Assembly (NCBI GenBank): GCA_029554345.1
Contig: JAKPJF010000159.1
Span: forward strand, 1 to 44,014
Direction: 5' to 3'
Length of the DNA: 44,014 nt
Source: Spirochaetota bacterium
GTDB lineage: Bacteria; Spirochaetota; UBA4802; JAFGJZ01
The notes beneath the pieces were generated by a model. That model was not told the origin of the DNA, searched no databases, and saw nothing but the letters and a program-made list of their open reading frames with translations. The translations under genes were made by a program, and so were the position numbers. Shown one piece after another: positions 7,617-16,253 of this stretch; the stretch's first letter is position 1; the number at the start of each line of letters is the position of its first letter.

Positions 7617-8525
7617 ATGAAATACTTATTTGGTCCGGTTAATTCAAGAAGACTCGGAATCTCTCTGGGTATAGATTTACTTCCATACAAAACATGTTCT
7701 CTCGACTGTATTTATTGCGAATGCGGATCTACGACTCTTCTTACAACTGAAAGACGTGAATATGTCAATACGGTAGATGTTATTAATGAATTAAATGAAT
7801 ATTTATCAAGTAAACCAAATCTGGATTATATAACGTTTTCGGGATCAGGTGAACCGACACTTCACAGCGGAATAGGAAAAATAATATCATTTTTGAAGAG
7901 TTATTATCCGGAATACAGAATATGTGTTTTAACAAACAGTACACTTTTGCACTTGAAAGAAGTAAGAGATGAAATTATTTCTGCAGATGTTATTGTTCCG
8001 TCTCTTGATGCCATGACAGACGATTCTTTACATAAAATTCTGAGGCCTCATGATTCTGTAACTGTCGATAATATTTTGAGAGGAATCACTTCTCTTAGCC
8101 GTGAATTTCCGGGAAAAATTATTATCGAGTATTTTGTAATTCCGGGGATTAATGATTCGGATGAAGAAATAGATCTTCTGAAAAATTACCTCTTAACTAT
8201 TGATTCTGCAGTTGTTCAGCTCAATTATCTGTCAAGACCTGGAGCTGAAAAAAATGTCCCTAAAGCTTCTTATGATCAGTTAAAATATATTTCCGGCAGA
8301 TTATCGCCCGTTAATGTTCAAATAATAGATACTGCACTTGATAATTCAAATGATAAGGAAATTGAGAAAGCTGTTTTGGATAAAATAAGCACATATACTA
8401 CTACTGAGGATTTGTCTCTGTCCTTTGGTTTGAGACAATCAGATATGATTAAGATATTAAAAAGACTGGAAGACTCAGGACTTATTGAAAGTTTTAATTC
8501 GGGCAGATGGAGGCGGAAGGCCTGA
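7617..8525 (+). CDS. Radical SAM protein, COG0731/TYW1-like
   Basis: 302 residues starting MKYLFGPVNSRRLGISLGI. The ATG at 7617 has AAAGGAG at 7605-7611; a longer in-frame extension upstream lacks such a site. The [4Fe-4S] motif is CSLDCIYC (C-x3-C-x2-C) at about residues 28-35, followed by the SAM-binding GSGEPTLH segment (about 80-87). The N-terminal FGPVxSRRLGxSLGIDLxPxKTC pattern is characteristic of COG0731 Fe-S oxidoreductases related to wyosine-forming TYW1. The last 70 residues look like a winged helix (TEDLSLSFGLRQSDMIKILKRLEDSGLIE), an addition seen in this bacterial subfamily. The substrate is unknown. It is divergent from the AMMECR1 gene, with about 90 nt between them. Confidence 0.88.
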   Translation: MKYLFGPVNSRRLGISLGIDLLPYKTCSLDCIYCECGSTTLLTTERREYVNTVDVINELNEYLSSKPNLDYITFSGSGEPTLHSGIGKIISFLKSYYPEYRICVLTNSTLLHLKEVRDEIISADVIVPSLDAMTDDSLHKILRPHDSVTVDNILRGITSLSREFPGKIIIEYFVIPGINDSDEEIDLLKNYLLTIDSAVVQLNYLSRPGAEKNVPKASYDQLKYISGRLSPVNVQIIDTALDNSNDKEIEKAVLDKISTYTTTEDLSLSFGLRQSDMIKILKRLEDSGLIESFNSGRWRRKA

Positions 8526-8578
8526 TACTTAAGTAGTTAAAAAATACTGAATAAATCATTATTGAAGGGACTTGTTTT

Positions 8579-8586
8579 GCCGATAA
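8579..8586 (+). promoter_or_regulatory. Possible sigma-28 (FliA) -10 element upstream of the chemoreceptor gene
   Basis: The exact octamer GCCGATAA, the flagellar sigma-28 -10 consensus, occurs 36 nt before the ATG of the hydrogenase-chemoreceptor gene. The matching -35 (TAAA about 15 nt upstream) is not well kept: the bases there read TATT, and the nearest TAAA is at 8552-8555, eight bases too far. Placement before a chemotaxis gene is what the sigma-28 regulon predicts, but the missing -35 keeps this tentative. Confidence 0.4.
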
Positions 8587-8621
8587 ACTAATGGTGAACA
8601 TCATTGTAAGGATAAAAAAAG

Positions 8622-10568
8622 ATGAAACAGCTTTCAAAAGTTATTCAAATTGATAAAGACAAATGCGTTAACTGTCATTCGTGCATTTCTGCGTGCCCTG
8701 TAAAATTCTGCAATGACGGTTCAGGAGATTATGTCACTATAAATGAAAACATGTGCGTGGGATGCGGCCATTGTCTTGATGCCTGCACTCATGAGGCGCG
8801 AAATGGAGTCGATGATATTGATTCATTTCTTTCAGATGTGCGAAGCGGTGTTGAAATGGTTGCAATCGTTGCTCCGGCAGCGGCTGCCAATTTTCCAGGC
8901 AAATATCTCAAACTGAACACCTGGCTTAAATCTCTCGGCATAAAAGCTGTTTTCGATGTAAGTTTCGGAGCCGAACTTACCGTAAAATCATATCTTGATC
9001 ATGTGAAAAAAAATAAGCCGAAAACAGTAATTGCGCAGCCGTGCCCTGCAATTGTTACTTTTATTGAATTGTATCAGCCCGAACTTATTGAACATCTAGC
9101 GCCGGCAGATTCTCCGATGCTTCATACTGTAAAAATGATCAAGACTTTCTATAAGAAATATGCTGATGCAAAAATTGCCGTGATTTCGCCTTGTTATGCT
9201 AAGAAACGTGAATTTGATGAAATAGGGCTTTCTGATCAGACTTACAATGTTACTTATAAATCAATTGATAATTTTATGCGTGTTAACGGCGTAAATCTCT
9301 CTGCTTTTCTTGAAACAGATTTTGATAATCCGCCTGCAGAAAGAGGAGTTCTATTTTCATCACCCGGCGGTTTACTTGCAACTGCAGAAAGAGATATGCC
9401 TGGAATTTCTTCCGTTACAAGAAAAATTGAAGGTGTGCATACAATTTATCCTTATTTAAAAGGATTTTATGAGTCGATTTCTTCCGGTACAAATCCTCTT
9501 CTGGTTGACTGTCTCAATTGTGAAATGGGATGCAACGGCGGACCTGGCACCTTAAACCATGGAGCGCATGTAGATAAAATCGAAAGTCTAGTAAGAAACA
9601 GAAATATAAAGATGCAGAAAAAATATGATAAGGGGAAAATTGAAAAAACATCAAAAAATGTTGATAAGGTTCTATCAAAATACTGGAAAAAATCGCTGTA
9701 TGTAAGAAAATATGATAATCTTTCAGAAAATAACACCATTTCAATTCCTAACGATTTTGAGCTTTCTAAAATATGGGAAGCTCTTAAGAAGCAGGGCGAT
9801 AAGGATATCCTGAACTGTTCATCATGCGGTTATGGAACTTGTCTTGATATGGCTGTTGCGATTCATAATGGATTAAACAAGCCAGAAAACTGTCATTTTT
9901 ATAAACAGGCAATGCTTGAAGTCGAGCATCAAAAAGCGCAGGAAGGGCAGTCGTCAGCGCTCAAAGCTCTGCGTCAAATAGATGAAAGCCAGAAAAAACT
10001 AAAGATGGAGTACCAGAAAAAAAGCCACCTTGCTCAGGCTATTTCTGCGACAACATCAGAGCTTGAAGTTAACAATGAATCGATAGCGGATATGGCGATG
10101 AAGCTTTTAGCTCTTTCAAATGATCAAAAAGATGCGCTGACAAAACTTATACAGGAAGTCCGGCAGGCTAATGAATTTTCTGTTCAGCTTAAGCCGATTG
10201 TAAATTCAATTATCGAAATTGCGGAACAGACGGATATGCTTGCGCTTAATGCAGCGATTGAGGCTGCACGTGCAGGAGATGTCGGACGCGGATTTGCCGT
10301 TGTCTCAGAAGAAGTAAAAAAACTTGCGGAAACCACACAGAAAGAAGTTAAAAAAATTGAACCATTTGCTGATAATATTCAAAAGACATTTAAAAGCATA
10401 TCTGAAAGCAGTGATAACGTTTTTGAACAATTTGCGTCTATAGCCAAATTGATGGAAGAAGTTACAACAGCAACTGAGGAGATGGCTGCTGCAACAACCA
10501 ATCTCAATAAGGAAGTTGAGACAATGGTAGAATCAAACAAAGATTTTATCAATTCTACTGATATATAA
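8622..10568 (+). CDS. Cytoplasmic chemoreceptor with [FeFe]-hydrogenase-type H-cluster sensor domain
   Basis: 648 residues. Residues 15-60 hold two ferredoxin clusters ([12 protein letters not shown] and [11 protein letters not shown]). Residues 75-310 form the [FeFe]-hydrogenase large domain, keeping the four likely H-cluster cysteines: C141 (QPCPA), C191 (SPCYAKK), C300 and C304 (CEMGC). Pro140 stands where catalytic enzymes have the proton-relay Cys of TSCCP. Next comes a Fes-type 4Fe-4S motif (C399, C402, C407, C424), a coiled coil (about 430-480), and a methyl-accepting signalling hairpin with the CheA/CheW contact tip [20 protein letters not shown] (residues 532-551). There is no transmembrane segment. 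This fits the sensory (group C, HydS-like) hydrogenases, so it most likely senses H2 or redox state and signals to CheA. Catalytic turnover is doubtful. A sigma-28-like -10 lies upstream. Confidence 0.9.
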   Translation: MKQLSKVIQIDKDKCVNCHSCISACPVKFCNDGSGDYVTINENMCVGCGHCLDACTHEARNGVDDIDSFLSDVRSGVEMVAIVAPAAAANFPGKYLKLNTWLKSLGIKAVFDVSFGAELTVKSYLDHVKKNKPKTVIAQPCPAIVTFIELYQPELIEHLAPADSPMLHTVKMIKTFYKKYADAKIAVISPCYAKKREFDEIGLSDQTYNVTYKSIDNFMRVNGVNLSAFLETDFDNPPAERGVLFSSPGGLLATAERDMPGISSVTRKIEGVHTIYPYLKGFYESISSGTNPLLVDCLNCEMGCNGGPGTLNHGAHVDKIESLVRNRNIKMQKKYDKGKIEKTSKNVDKVLSKYWKKSLYVRKYDNLSENNTISIPNDFELSKIWEALKKQGDKDILNCSSCGYGTCLDMAVAIHNGLNKPENCHFYKQAMLEVEHQKAQEGQSSALKALRQIDESQKKLKMEYQKKSHLAQAISATTSELEVNNESIADMAMKLLALSNDQKDALTKLIQEVRQANEFSVQLKPIVNSIIEIAEQTDMLALNAAIEAARAGDVGRGFAVVSEEVKKLAETTQKEVKKIEPFADNIQKTFKSISESSDNVFEQFASIAKLMEEVTTATEEMAAATTNLNKEVETMVESNKDFINSTDI

Positions 10569-10570
10569 CT

Positions 10571-10634
10571 TATAAAAATCAAATCCGGTTTATTTTTTAT
10601 TTTGTATCTGAAAAAATCCGGCTTGATTTTTATA
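10571..10634 (+). terminator. Long inverted repeat, probable terminator of the chemoreceptor gene
   Basis: TATAAAAATCAAATCCGG (10571-10588) pairs with CCGGCTTGATTTTTATA (10618-10634): about 11 bp in the lower stem, a small internal mismatch, then 4 GC pairs, around a loop of about 29 nt. The right arm ends in a T-rich stretch. It starts 3 nt after the stop codon, as a terminator would. The long loop is unusual, so it could instead be a protein-binding site before the next gene. Confidence 0.45.
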
Positions 10635-10669
10635 ATATTATTTCTGAAGGTACTCTTTGTGGGGTACGA

Positions 10670-12535
10670 ATGAATATTCTTCTCAAGCGCAGAAAAAACA
10701 CACCGCGGGAGCTGGATTCTTTTTTTGATTCACGGATAGTTGTTCATGTCGGGGAATCTAAGCTTGAGCGAAAGCTCGAAACTGTTCTTCATCATGAAGG
10801 ATTTTTGAATGTAACAGTTCTTTCGTCTCGAAAGGCATTTTTTTCATATGTGAAAAGTAATAAGCACGATTTAATTGTATATGATATAGATTGCGACTAT
10901 GAATCCGAATCAGGTATTTCTTTAATTCAGAAAATACGTTCTGATGATCCTGACACGGCAATTATCACTTTTTCCTCCGAAGAGCCTGACAGGCATAAAA
11001 TGCTTGAGCTTAACATTGATAATAATTTTATAAAACCGTTTTTGACGGCAAATTTTGTAAAAGCTGCTAAACGCGCCATAGGCGCAAAAAATAATTATGA
11101 AATAGGAATGCAGTTTTTTGATGCATTGTTCGGAATGCAGATGTGTACTCACAGAGATCTTCATCAGAGGACATTTGATCATGTAATACGCACCACCAAA
11201 ATATACGGCAAATTTCTTTTGTTTTTGAGTAAAAACGGACATATTGATCTTACTTCATGGGCTTTAAAAAATTGTCTTATGGCATCCCTGGTACATGATA
11301 TAGGCAAACTTCTTGTTATGCACGGCATAATGTACAAAGAAGGTAAACTATCGTCTTTTGAGTTTGAACAGATACGGAGGCATCCATGGCATTCTGTTAC
11401 AGCATTACTCGGAGGTCAGGACATTGAATTTTTCGCCAAAAGCGGCGGACCTATTGAAACGGTATCCGGTTACAATGAAAAAAATCTTGGAGCGCAGGTT
11501 CAGCGCTGGATATTTAAAATAATGAAAGGCGACCTGTCTTCATTTGACGATATCGAGAAGTATTTTTCTGAAATGGGCGAAATGCCTTTTGTACATTCTT
11601 TAAACAAGGATTTATTATATATTGTATTTCGTCATCATGATGCTGTAACAAAATCCTATCATACTAAAGATGAATTAAATGCATTTGGAAGAATTATCGG
11701 CAGGGAGATTAGTGTTGAATTAAATCAGTTTTCTCCGCTTGATGTTGTTGCAAATACATTGTCTCTTTGCGATATGTTTGATGCACTTCTTGACGTAAAA
11801 CGGGACTACAGAAAGACTTCGTATTCGAGTGTTTTTGCGATATTTCTGCTTTATTCGGAAATGCGCAGCGGTAAATTTTTTCCATTTCTTCTCGAACAAT
11901 TTGTAAAATTTCTTGTTGAAAACGAGAGAATGGAAAGTCATAATCCGTTTTATAAACTCCGTGACGGGGAAAAGGCTTTTAAGGCAATTGAAAACGTATA
12001 TGATCTTTTTAGAATTACTAAAGATCAGGAAACCGATTTTAATGATTTTTTAAAAATTAATAAAAATGATTTTGAGACATATGCTATTGATCAAAACAAT
12101 GACGGGTTGATTTATCTTAATGAAAAGTGGCTTGATTATTACACTCGAAACCACAGAAGCCGTGTTTCAGAATTGATGACCGAGCTTAAAAACGCGGATC
12201 TTTTATCACATGATAAAGAAATTTCTAATCTTTCTTTAAAAGAAGTAAAGGTTTTTGATCTTTTACTTTCTTTCTTTAACAGTTATTCGTCATCCAGTAA
12301 ACAAAAGAGATTCATTCAGTTTTTAGTACATACTGTGATCAATCGTAAAATTACGTCTGAGAAATGCGAACAACTCGGCGAATTAATAAAGGCAAAACAA
12401 CCTAAAACAAAAAAAGAACTCGAACAGCTTTTAATTTCATCCGGATATGACCGGTTCGATTTATTTGAAGTTTTTTCAAATTATGATGAAAACATGATGG
12501 TTAATGATCTTAACGATTTTCTACGCCGTCAGTAA
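10670..12535 (+). CDS. Receiver-domain / HD-domain signalling protein (HD-GYP-like without GYP)
   Basis: 621 residues. Residues about 22-135 resemble a response-regulator receiver (RIVVHVGESKLERKLETVLHHEG, then LIVYDIDCD with the likely phospho-Asp, and NNFIKPF with the conserved Lys). Residues about 160-380 form an HD phosphohydrolase core: SLVHDIGKLLVMHGIMYKEG, then FEQIRRHPWHSV, and later IVFRHHD. The order matches HD-GYP c-di-GMP phosphodiesterases, but a long insertion separates the parts. The HHE-x-x-D-G-x-GYP signature is reduced to HHDAVTKSYH, so the activity and substrate are uncertain. About 190 C-terminal residues are unrecognised. It follows the chemoreceptor gene after a 100-nt gap that holds an inverted repeat. 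Confidence 0.75.
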   Translation: MNILLKRRKNTPRELDSFFDSRIVVHVGESKLERKLETVLHHEGFLNVTVLSSRKAFFSYVKSNKHDLIVYDIDCDYESESGISLIQKIRSDDPDTAIITFSSEEPDRHKMLELNIDNNFIKPFLTANFVKAAKRAIGAKNNYEIGMQFFDALFGMQMCTHRDLHQRTFDHVIRTTKIYGKFLLFLSKNGHIDLTSWALKNCLMASLVHDIGKLLVMHGIMYKEGKLSSFEFEQIRRHPWHSVTALLGGQDIEFFAKSGGPIETVSGYNEKNLGAQVQRWIFKIMKGDLSSFDDIEKYFSEMGEMPFVHSLNKDLLYIVFRHHDAVTKSYHTKDELNAFGRIIGREISVELNQFSPLDVVANTLSLCDMFDALLDVKRDYRKTSYSSVFAIFLLYSEMRSGKFFPFLLEQFVKFLVENERMESHNPFYKLRDGEKAFKAIENVYDLFRITKDQETDFNDFLKINKNDFETYAIDQNNDGLIYLNEKWLDYYTRNHRSRVSELMTELKNADLLSHDKEISNLSLKEVKVFDLLLSFFNSYSSSSKQKRFIQFLVHTVINRKITSEKCEQLGELIKAKQPKTKKELEQLLISSGYDRFDLFEVFSNYDENMMVNDLNDFLRRQ

Positions 12536-12557
12536 TATCTTTTAGATTATGATTGAA

Positions 12558-13451
12558 TTAATCTTTGCTTTCTTCGGCGTGAGGATGAAATTTAGAGTAA
12601 ATATCTTTCAATCTTCTTTTCGTCGTGTGAGTATAGATTTGAGTTGCAGTTATCGATTTGTGTCCGAGAAGATCCTGAACTGTCTTGATATCAGCTCCGT
12701 TATTCAGTATTTCTGTCGCGAATGTGTGTCTGAAAACATGGGGAGTAACATAACTTCCAAGACCGCATTCTTCTGAGCGCTTCTTTATGATATGAAAAAT
12801 TCCCCGTTCTGTCAGTTTCCCGCCTTTTAAATTTACAAAAAGCGGTGAATCATCTGATAAATCTTTGCGAATCGAAAGATATTTTTTTAAAAATATAGAA
12901 GCGTCATCAGTCAAAAAAACAAATCTCTCATAGCTTCCTTTTCCGGTGACTTTAATCTGTTTATTGTCTATATCAATATTTCGGATTTTTATTGATACTA
13001 TTTCGGAAACGCGCGCTCCTGTTGAAAAAAAAAGTTCGAATATTGCTCGGTCTCTAAGGCTTTTATGGTCAGTATCTTCAATCTCAACGAATGCTTTTGA
13101 TTGCTTTAATTTAAGAAATTTCGGAAGCTGATATTTTTTCTTGGGAAATGGAAGTAGTTTAGCAGGATTTTTTTCAATATAGTCGTTTCGTACAAGAAAA
13201 GAGTAAAATGACTTAATGGCTGCTATTTTTCTGCGAAGTGTCATCCGGTCATCACCGCAATCGTATCTATGACCGACAAAAAGTGAAAGGTCTTCATAGC
13301 TGACTGCAGAAAAATCAATATCTGAATCTTTTTCTTTTAAAAGAAAATCCCTAAGCTGAAATAAATCAGAAAGATAGGCTTTTAAGGTATTGCCTGAACG
13401 GTTTTTTTCAGATTTGAGATATTCCGCAAAGGCATCAATTTCCGAATCCAA
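12558..13451 (-). CDS. Tyrosine site-specific recombinase (XerC/XerD family)
   Basis: 297 residues from a TTG at 13451. GGAG (complement of 13458-13461) sits six bases upstream, and the TTG comes one base after the topA stop. An ATG at 13496 would add 15 residues inside topA but has no ribosome binding site. Residues about 10-90 are the core-binding SAM-like domain. The catalytic domain shows Arg (STGARVSEI), Lys (VTGKGSYERFVFL), H-x-x-R (HVFRHTFA), His (LLGHKSITAT) and the Tyr nucleophile (QIYTH). The size and the absence of extra domains fit chromosome-dimer resolution rather than a phage integrase. Coupling to topA suggests joint expression of two DNA-topology enzymes. XerC, XerD and XerA cannot be told apart here. 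Confidence 0.88.
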   Translation of the reverse strand: MDSEIDAFAEYLKSEKNRSGNTLKAYLSDLFQLRDFLLKEKDSDIDFSAVSYEDLSLFVGHRYDCGDDRMTLRRKIAAIKSFYSFLVRNDYIEKNPAKLLPFPKKKYQLPKFLKLKQSKAFVEIEDTDHKSLRDRAIFELFFSTGARVSEIVSIKIRNIDIDNKQIKVTGKGSYERFVFLTDDASIFLKKYLSIRKDLSDDSPLFVNLKGGKLTERGIFHIIKKRSEECGLGSYVTPHVFRHTFATEILNNGADIKTVQDLLGHKSITATQIYTHTTKRRLKDIYSKFHPHAEESKD

Positions 13452-13452
13452 A

Positions 13453-15528
13453 TTAATCTCCGTCAGAAATTTCCAGCGTATATCCGCATTTTTCATTCAA
13501 ACAGGATAATTTTACGCCCTTGTTTTTGATTCGTTTTGAAAAGAGAAGTTTACCGCATTTTGGACAAGGTTTATCTGAAGGTATTTCTCTAGTAATAAAA
13601 TCGCAGTCAGGATAATTGCTGCATGAATAGAAAGGACGTCCTTTTTTAGATGAGCGTTTTACTACTGATCCATCGCAGTTATCTTTAGGGCATTTCCCAA
13701 GCGGCAGAGATTTCGAATTGCGGCATTCAGGAAAACCCGAGCATGCTAGAAAATAACCGAATTTTCCTAATTTTTTAAGCATTGGTTTTCCGCATTTTTC
13801 GCAAACTTCATCAGTTTTTTCATCAAGAGAACCTTTATGATCCGCTATCTGTTTTTCTGCTTTTTCAACAGTTTTGCTGAAAGGAGTGAAGAAATCGGAA
13901 ATCATACTATGCCATTCATATTTTTTTTCTTCAACTCCGTCGAGTTTTGCTTCCATTTCTGCTGTAAAATCAACAGAAACAAGATCTTTAAAGTTTTCAA
14001 TGATAAGGCCGTTTACAAGTTTTCCAAGAACCGTCGGAACTAATTGACGGCCGGAACGCACTATATAATAGCGTTTTATGAGTGTGTTAATCGTCGGTGC
14101 GTATGTCGAAGGTCTTCCTATTCCTGACTCTTCGAGAAATTTAACTAGTGAAGCATCATTGAAACGAGGAGGAGGAGAGGTGAAATGCTGTTCGGAATTG
14201 ATTTTTTCAAGTGCAAGAATATCGCCTTCAGAAATTTTCGGAAGAGTGTTCTTTTTGCTTTTTTCTTCTTTCTCGAGAACCGTAAATCCGTCAAAAACCG
14301 TTTTGCTTGCTGATGCGCGTAATTCATACTCATCGGCTTTGATTACCGCGCTTATAAGTTCGCTTTTTTCTGGAGTCATCTGACTAGATACAAAGCGTTT
14401 CCAAATCAGCGAATACAGTTTATATTGATCTTTTGTTAGATAATCTTTTATTTTTTCAGGATCGCGGAGAACGTCAGAAGGTCTTATCGCTTCATGCGCA
14501 TCCTGTGCACCCTTTTTATTCTGATATTGATTAGGCGAAGCCGGTAGATATTCAGGGGAATACTTATCTGAAATGAACTGTCTCACGGCATTGATAGCCG
14601 TTTCTGAAATTCTAAGCGAATCGGTTCTCATATAGGTAATTAAACCTACCGGACCTTCAGTTCCGAGCGGAATTCCTTCATAGAGCTGTTGCGCTACCAT
14701 CATTGTTTTACTTGAAGTGAAACCAAGACGGTTTGCTGCATCCTGCTGAAGTTTTGATGTTATATAAGGGGGAAGCGGATTTCTTTTACGGTCCTTTGTG
14801 TTAACAGATTCGACAATATATTTTGCTTTTTCAAGATCTTCTTTGGTCTTATCTGCAGCTTCTTTGCCGGTTATTTTTAACTTTTCGCCGTTTTTGGCAT
14901 ATAATGCGGCATTCATCGCTGCATTCCCGGCTTTCAGATCAGCGGAAATGTCCCAGTATTCTTCTGGAACAAATGCATCTATTTCATTTTCACGTTCGCA
15001 GATTACCTTGAGAGCTACAGACTGTACTCTTCCTGCAGAAAGACCTTTTTTCACCTTCCTCCATAGAATAGGGCTGATAAAATAACCTACAATTCTATCA
15101 AGAACGCGTCTGGCCTGCTGAGCATTTACGAGTTCGATATTTATATCACGCGGATGTTTTACTGCTTCTTTTATAGCAGATTCCGTAATTTCATTAAATT
15201 CAATTCTTTTGATGTTCGGGCAGTTTTTGCTGAGAGAATTATGTAAATGCCATGATATTGCTTCACCTTCGCGGTCAGGGTCCGTTGCGAGAAGAACCAT
15301 TTTGGCAGTTTTTGCCTTTTTTTTGAGATCATTTAATATTTTAGCTTTCCCGCGTATTGTAATATACTCGGGATTAAAATTATTTTCTATGTCGATTGCC
15401 AGCCTTGATTTAGGAAGGTCGATTATATGACCCATTGAAGAAGATATTATATAATCCTTCCCCAGATATTTATTAATTGTTTTGGCCTTTGAAGGAGATT
15501 CTACTATTACAAGTGTTTTTTCGCTCAT
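13453..15528 (-). CDS. topA: DNA topoisomerase I
   Basis: 691 residues. The N-terminal Toprim domain starts TLVIVESPSKAKTINKYLG, with the acidic triad region ATDPDREGEA at about 81-90. The active-site tyrosine is Y299 in GPVGLITYMRTDSL. GLSAGRVQSVALK (about 162-174) is another family signature. The C-terminus carries three four-cysteine zinc ribbons (CEKCGKP..., CPKDNCDG..., CPKCGKLL...) for single-strand DNA binding. The enzyme is type IA and relaxes negative supercoils. The xer recombinase gene is translationally coupled downstream. Confidence 0.97.
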   Translation of the reverse strand: MSEKTLVIVESPSKAKTINKYLGKDYIISSSMGHIIDLPKSRLAIDIENNFNPEYITIRGKAKILNDLKKKAKTAKMVLLATDPDREGEAISWHLHNSLSKNCPNIKRIEFNEITESAIKEAVKHPRDINIELVNAQQARRVLDRIVGYFISPILWRKVKKGLSAGRVQSVALKVICERENEIDAFVPEEYWDISADLKAGNAAMNAALYAKNGEKLKITGKEAADKTKEDLEKAKYIVESVNTKDRKRNPLPPYITSKLQQDAANRLGFTSSKTMMVAQQLYEGIPLGTEGPVGLITYMRTDSLRISETAINAVRQFISDKYSPEYLPASPNQYQNKKGAQDAHEAIRPSDVLRDPEKIKDYLTKDQYKLYSLIWKRFVSSQMTPEKSELISAVIKADEYELRASASKTVFDGFTVLEKEEKSKKNTLPKISEGDILALEKINSEQHFTSPPPRFNDASLVKFLEESGIGRPSTYAPTINTLIKRYYIVRSGRQLVPTVLGKLVNGLIIENFKDLVSVDFTAEMEAKLDGVEEKKYEWHSMISDFFTPFSKTVEKAEKQIADHKGSLDEKTDEVCEKCGKPMLKKLGKFGYFLACSGFPECRNSKSLPLGKCPKDNCDGSVVKRSSKKGRPFYSCSNYPDCDFITREIPSDKPCPKCGKLLFSKRIKNKGVKLSCLNEKCGYTLEISDGD

Positions 15529-15601
15529 TTTCTACCTTGAGTTCACCAGACTAGTCTGATGATAAAAATGCAATTATTTTTTGCCAGTATATCTATTTTG
15601 T

Positions 15602-16204
15602 CTATCGTGTGAATATCTTTCTTATTTTTTTATCGGGATCATGAAGAATCAGAATTGCCGAAAAAAATAAAATTAAAGTGCCGAGAGAAAGAAAAATTAC
15701 CTTACGTTCATTCCCTATTACTATATTCTGTTTGAATTTTTTCTCGAAACGGAAATATCCAGCAGTAAAACCAGTTTTTTTACCGAAAAATAATGCAAGT
15801 TTGCCGTCAAAAACAAGAGGTTTATAATAGACATAACTGTCTTTTTCAATAAAACCGGCAGGTTTATTAGTCTGTTTTATTTTATCAGGCAGTTGTGTTC
15901 CTGCATTAAAGATTGAGGGAGGTTTTATGATGTTTGAAGACGGATAAAACATGATGTTTATGCCGTGTTTATCTTTAATATCTTCAAGTGTTATCCATGG
16001 AGATTTTTCGTCATTACCGTAAATTATCTGGGATACAAAAATATCCTCAATAAGAGCAAATTCTTCTTCAAGAACTGAAAAATAAGAGGATTGATAAATT
16101 CCCGGAATATTCCCTTTATAAACAAATTCGTTGAAAGCTGCATAAAAAGATGAAGCTGAAAATAAAATAAGCAAAATCCCGAGCAATATACGTATTTTTC
16201 TCAT
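15602..16204 (-). CDS. Membrane protein with a periplasmic sensor-like domain
   Basis: 200 residues. A transmembrane helix at the N-terminus (ILLGILLILFSASSFYAAF) and another near the C-terminus (VIFLSLGTLILFFSAILIL) bracket about 145 residues predicted outside the cytoplasm. The C-terminal tail is short and basic. This resembles the sensing half of a two-pass receptor without a signalling domain. It is divergent from the PAS histidine kinase at 16254 with a 49-nt gap, which suggests but does not prove a link. I recognise no family. Confidence 0.65.
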   Translation of the reverse strand: MRKIRILLGILLILFSASSFYAAFNEFVYKGNIPGIYQSSYFSVLEEEFALIEDIFVSQIIYGNDEKSPWITLEDIKDKHGINIMFYPSSNIIKPPSIFNAGTQLPDKIKQTNKPAGFIEKDSYVYYKPLVFDGKLALFFGKKTGFTAGYFRFEKKFKQNIVIGNERKVIFLSLGTLILFFSAILILHDPDKKIRKIFTR

Positions 16205-16253
16205 AGATCGGCATTTTGGACGATGATAATCCGTCTGTCAAGCCGGGATTAAT

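Noticed and set aside
6958-8525. A full AmmeMemoRadiSam system
   Set aside because: AMMECR1 and a radical SAM enzyme are adjacent, but the radical SAM protein carries the COG0731/TYW1-like N-terminus rather than the expected partner type, the genes are divergent, and no Memo gene is seen.
12558-13451. Integrase of a mobile element
   Set aside because: Coupling to topA, Xer-like length and the absence of attachment-site repeats or other phage genes nearby point to a housekeeping recombinase.
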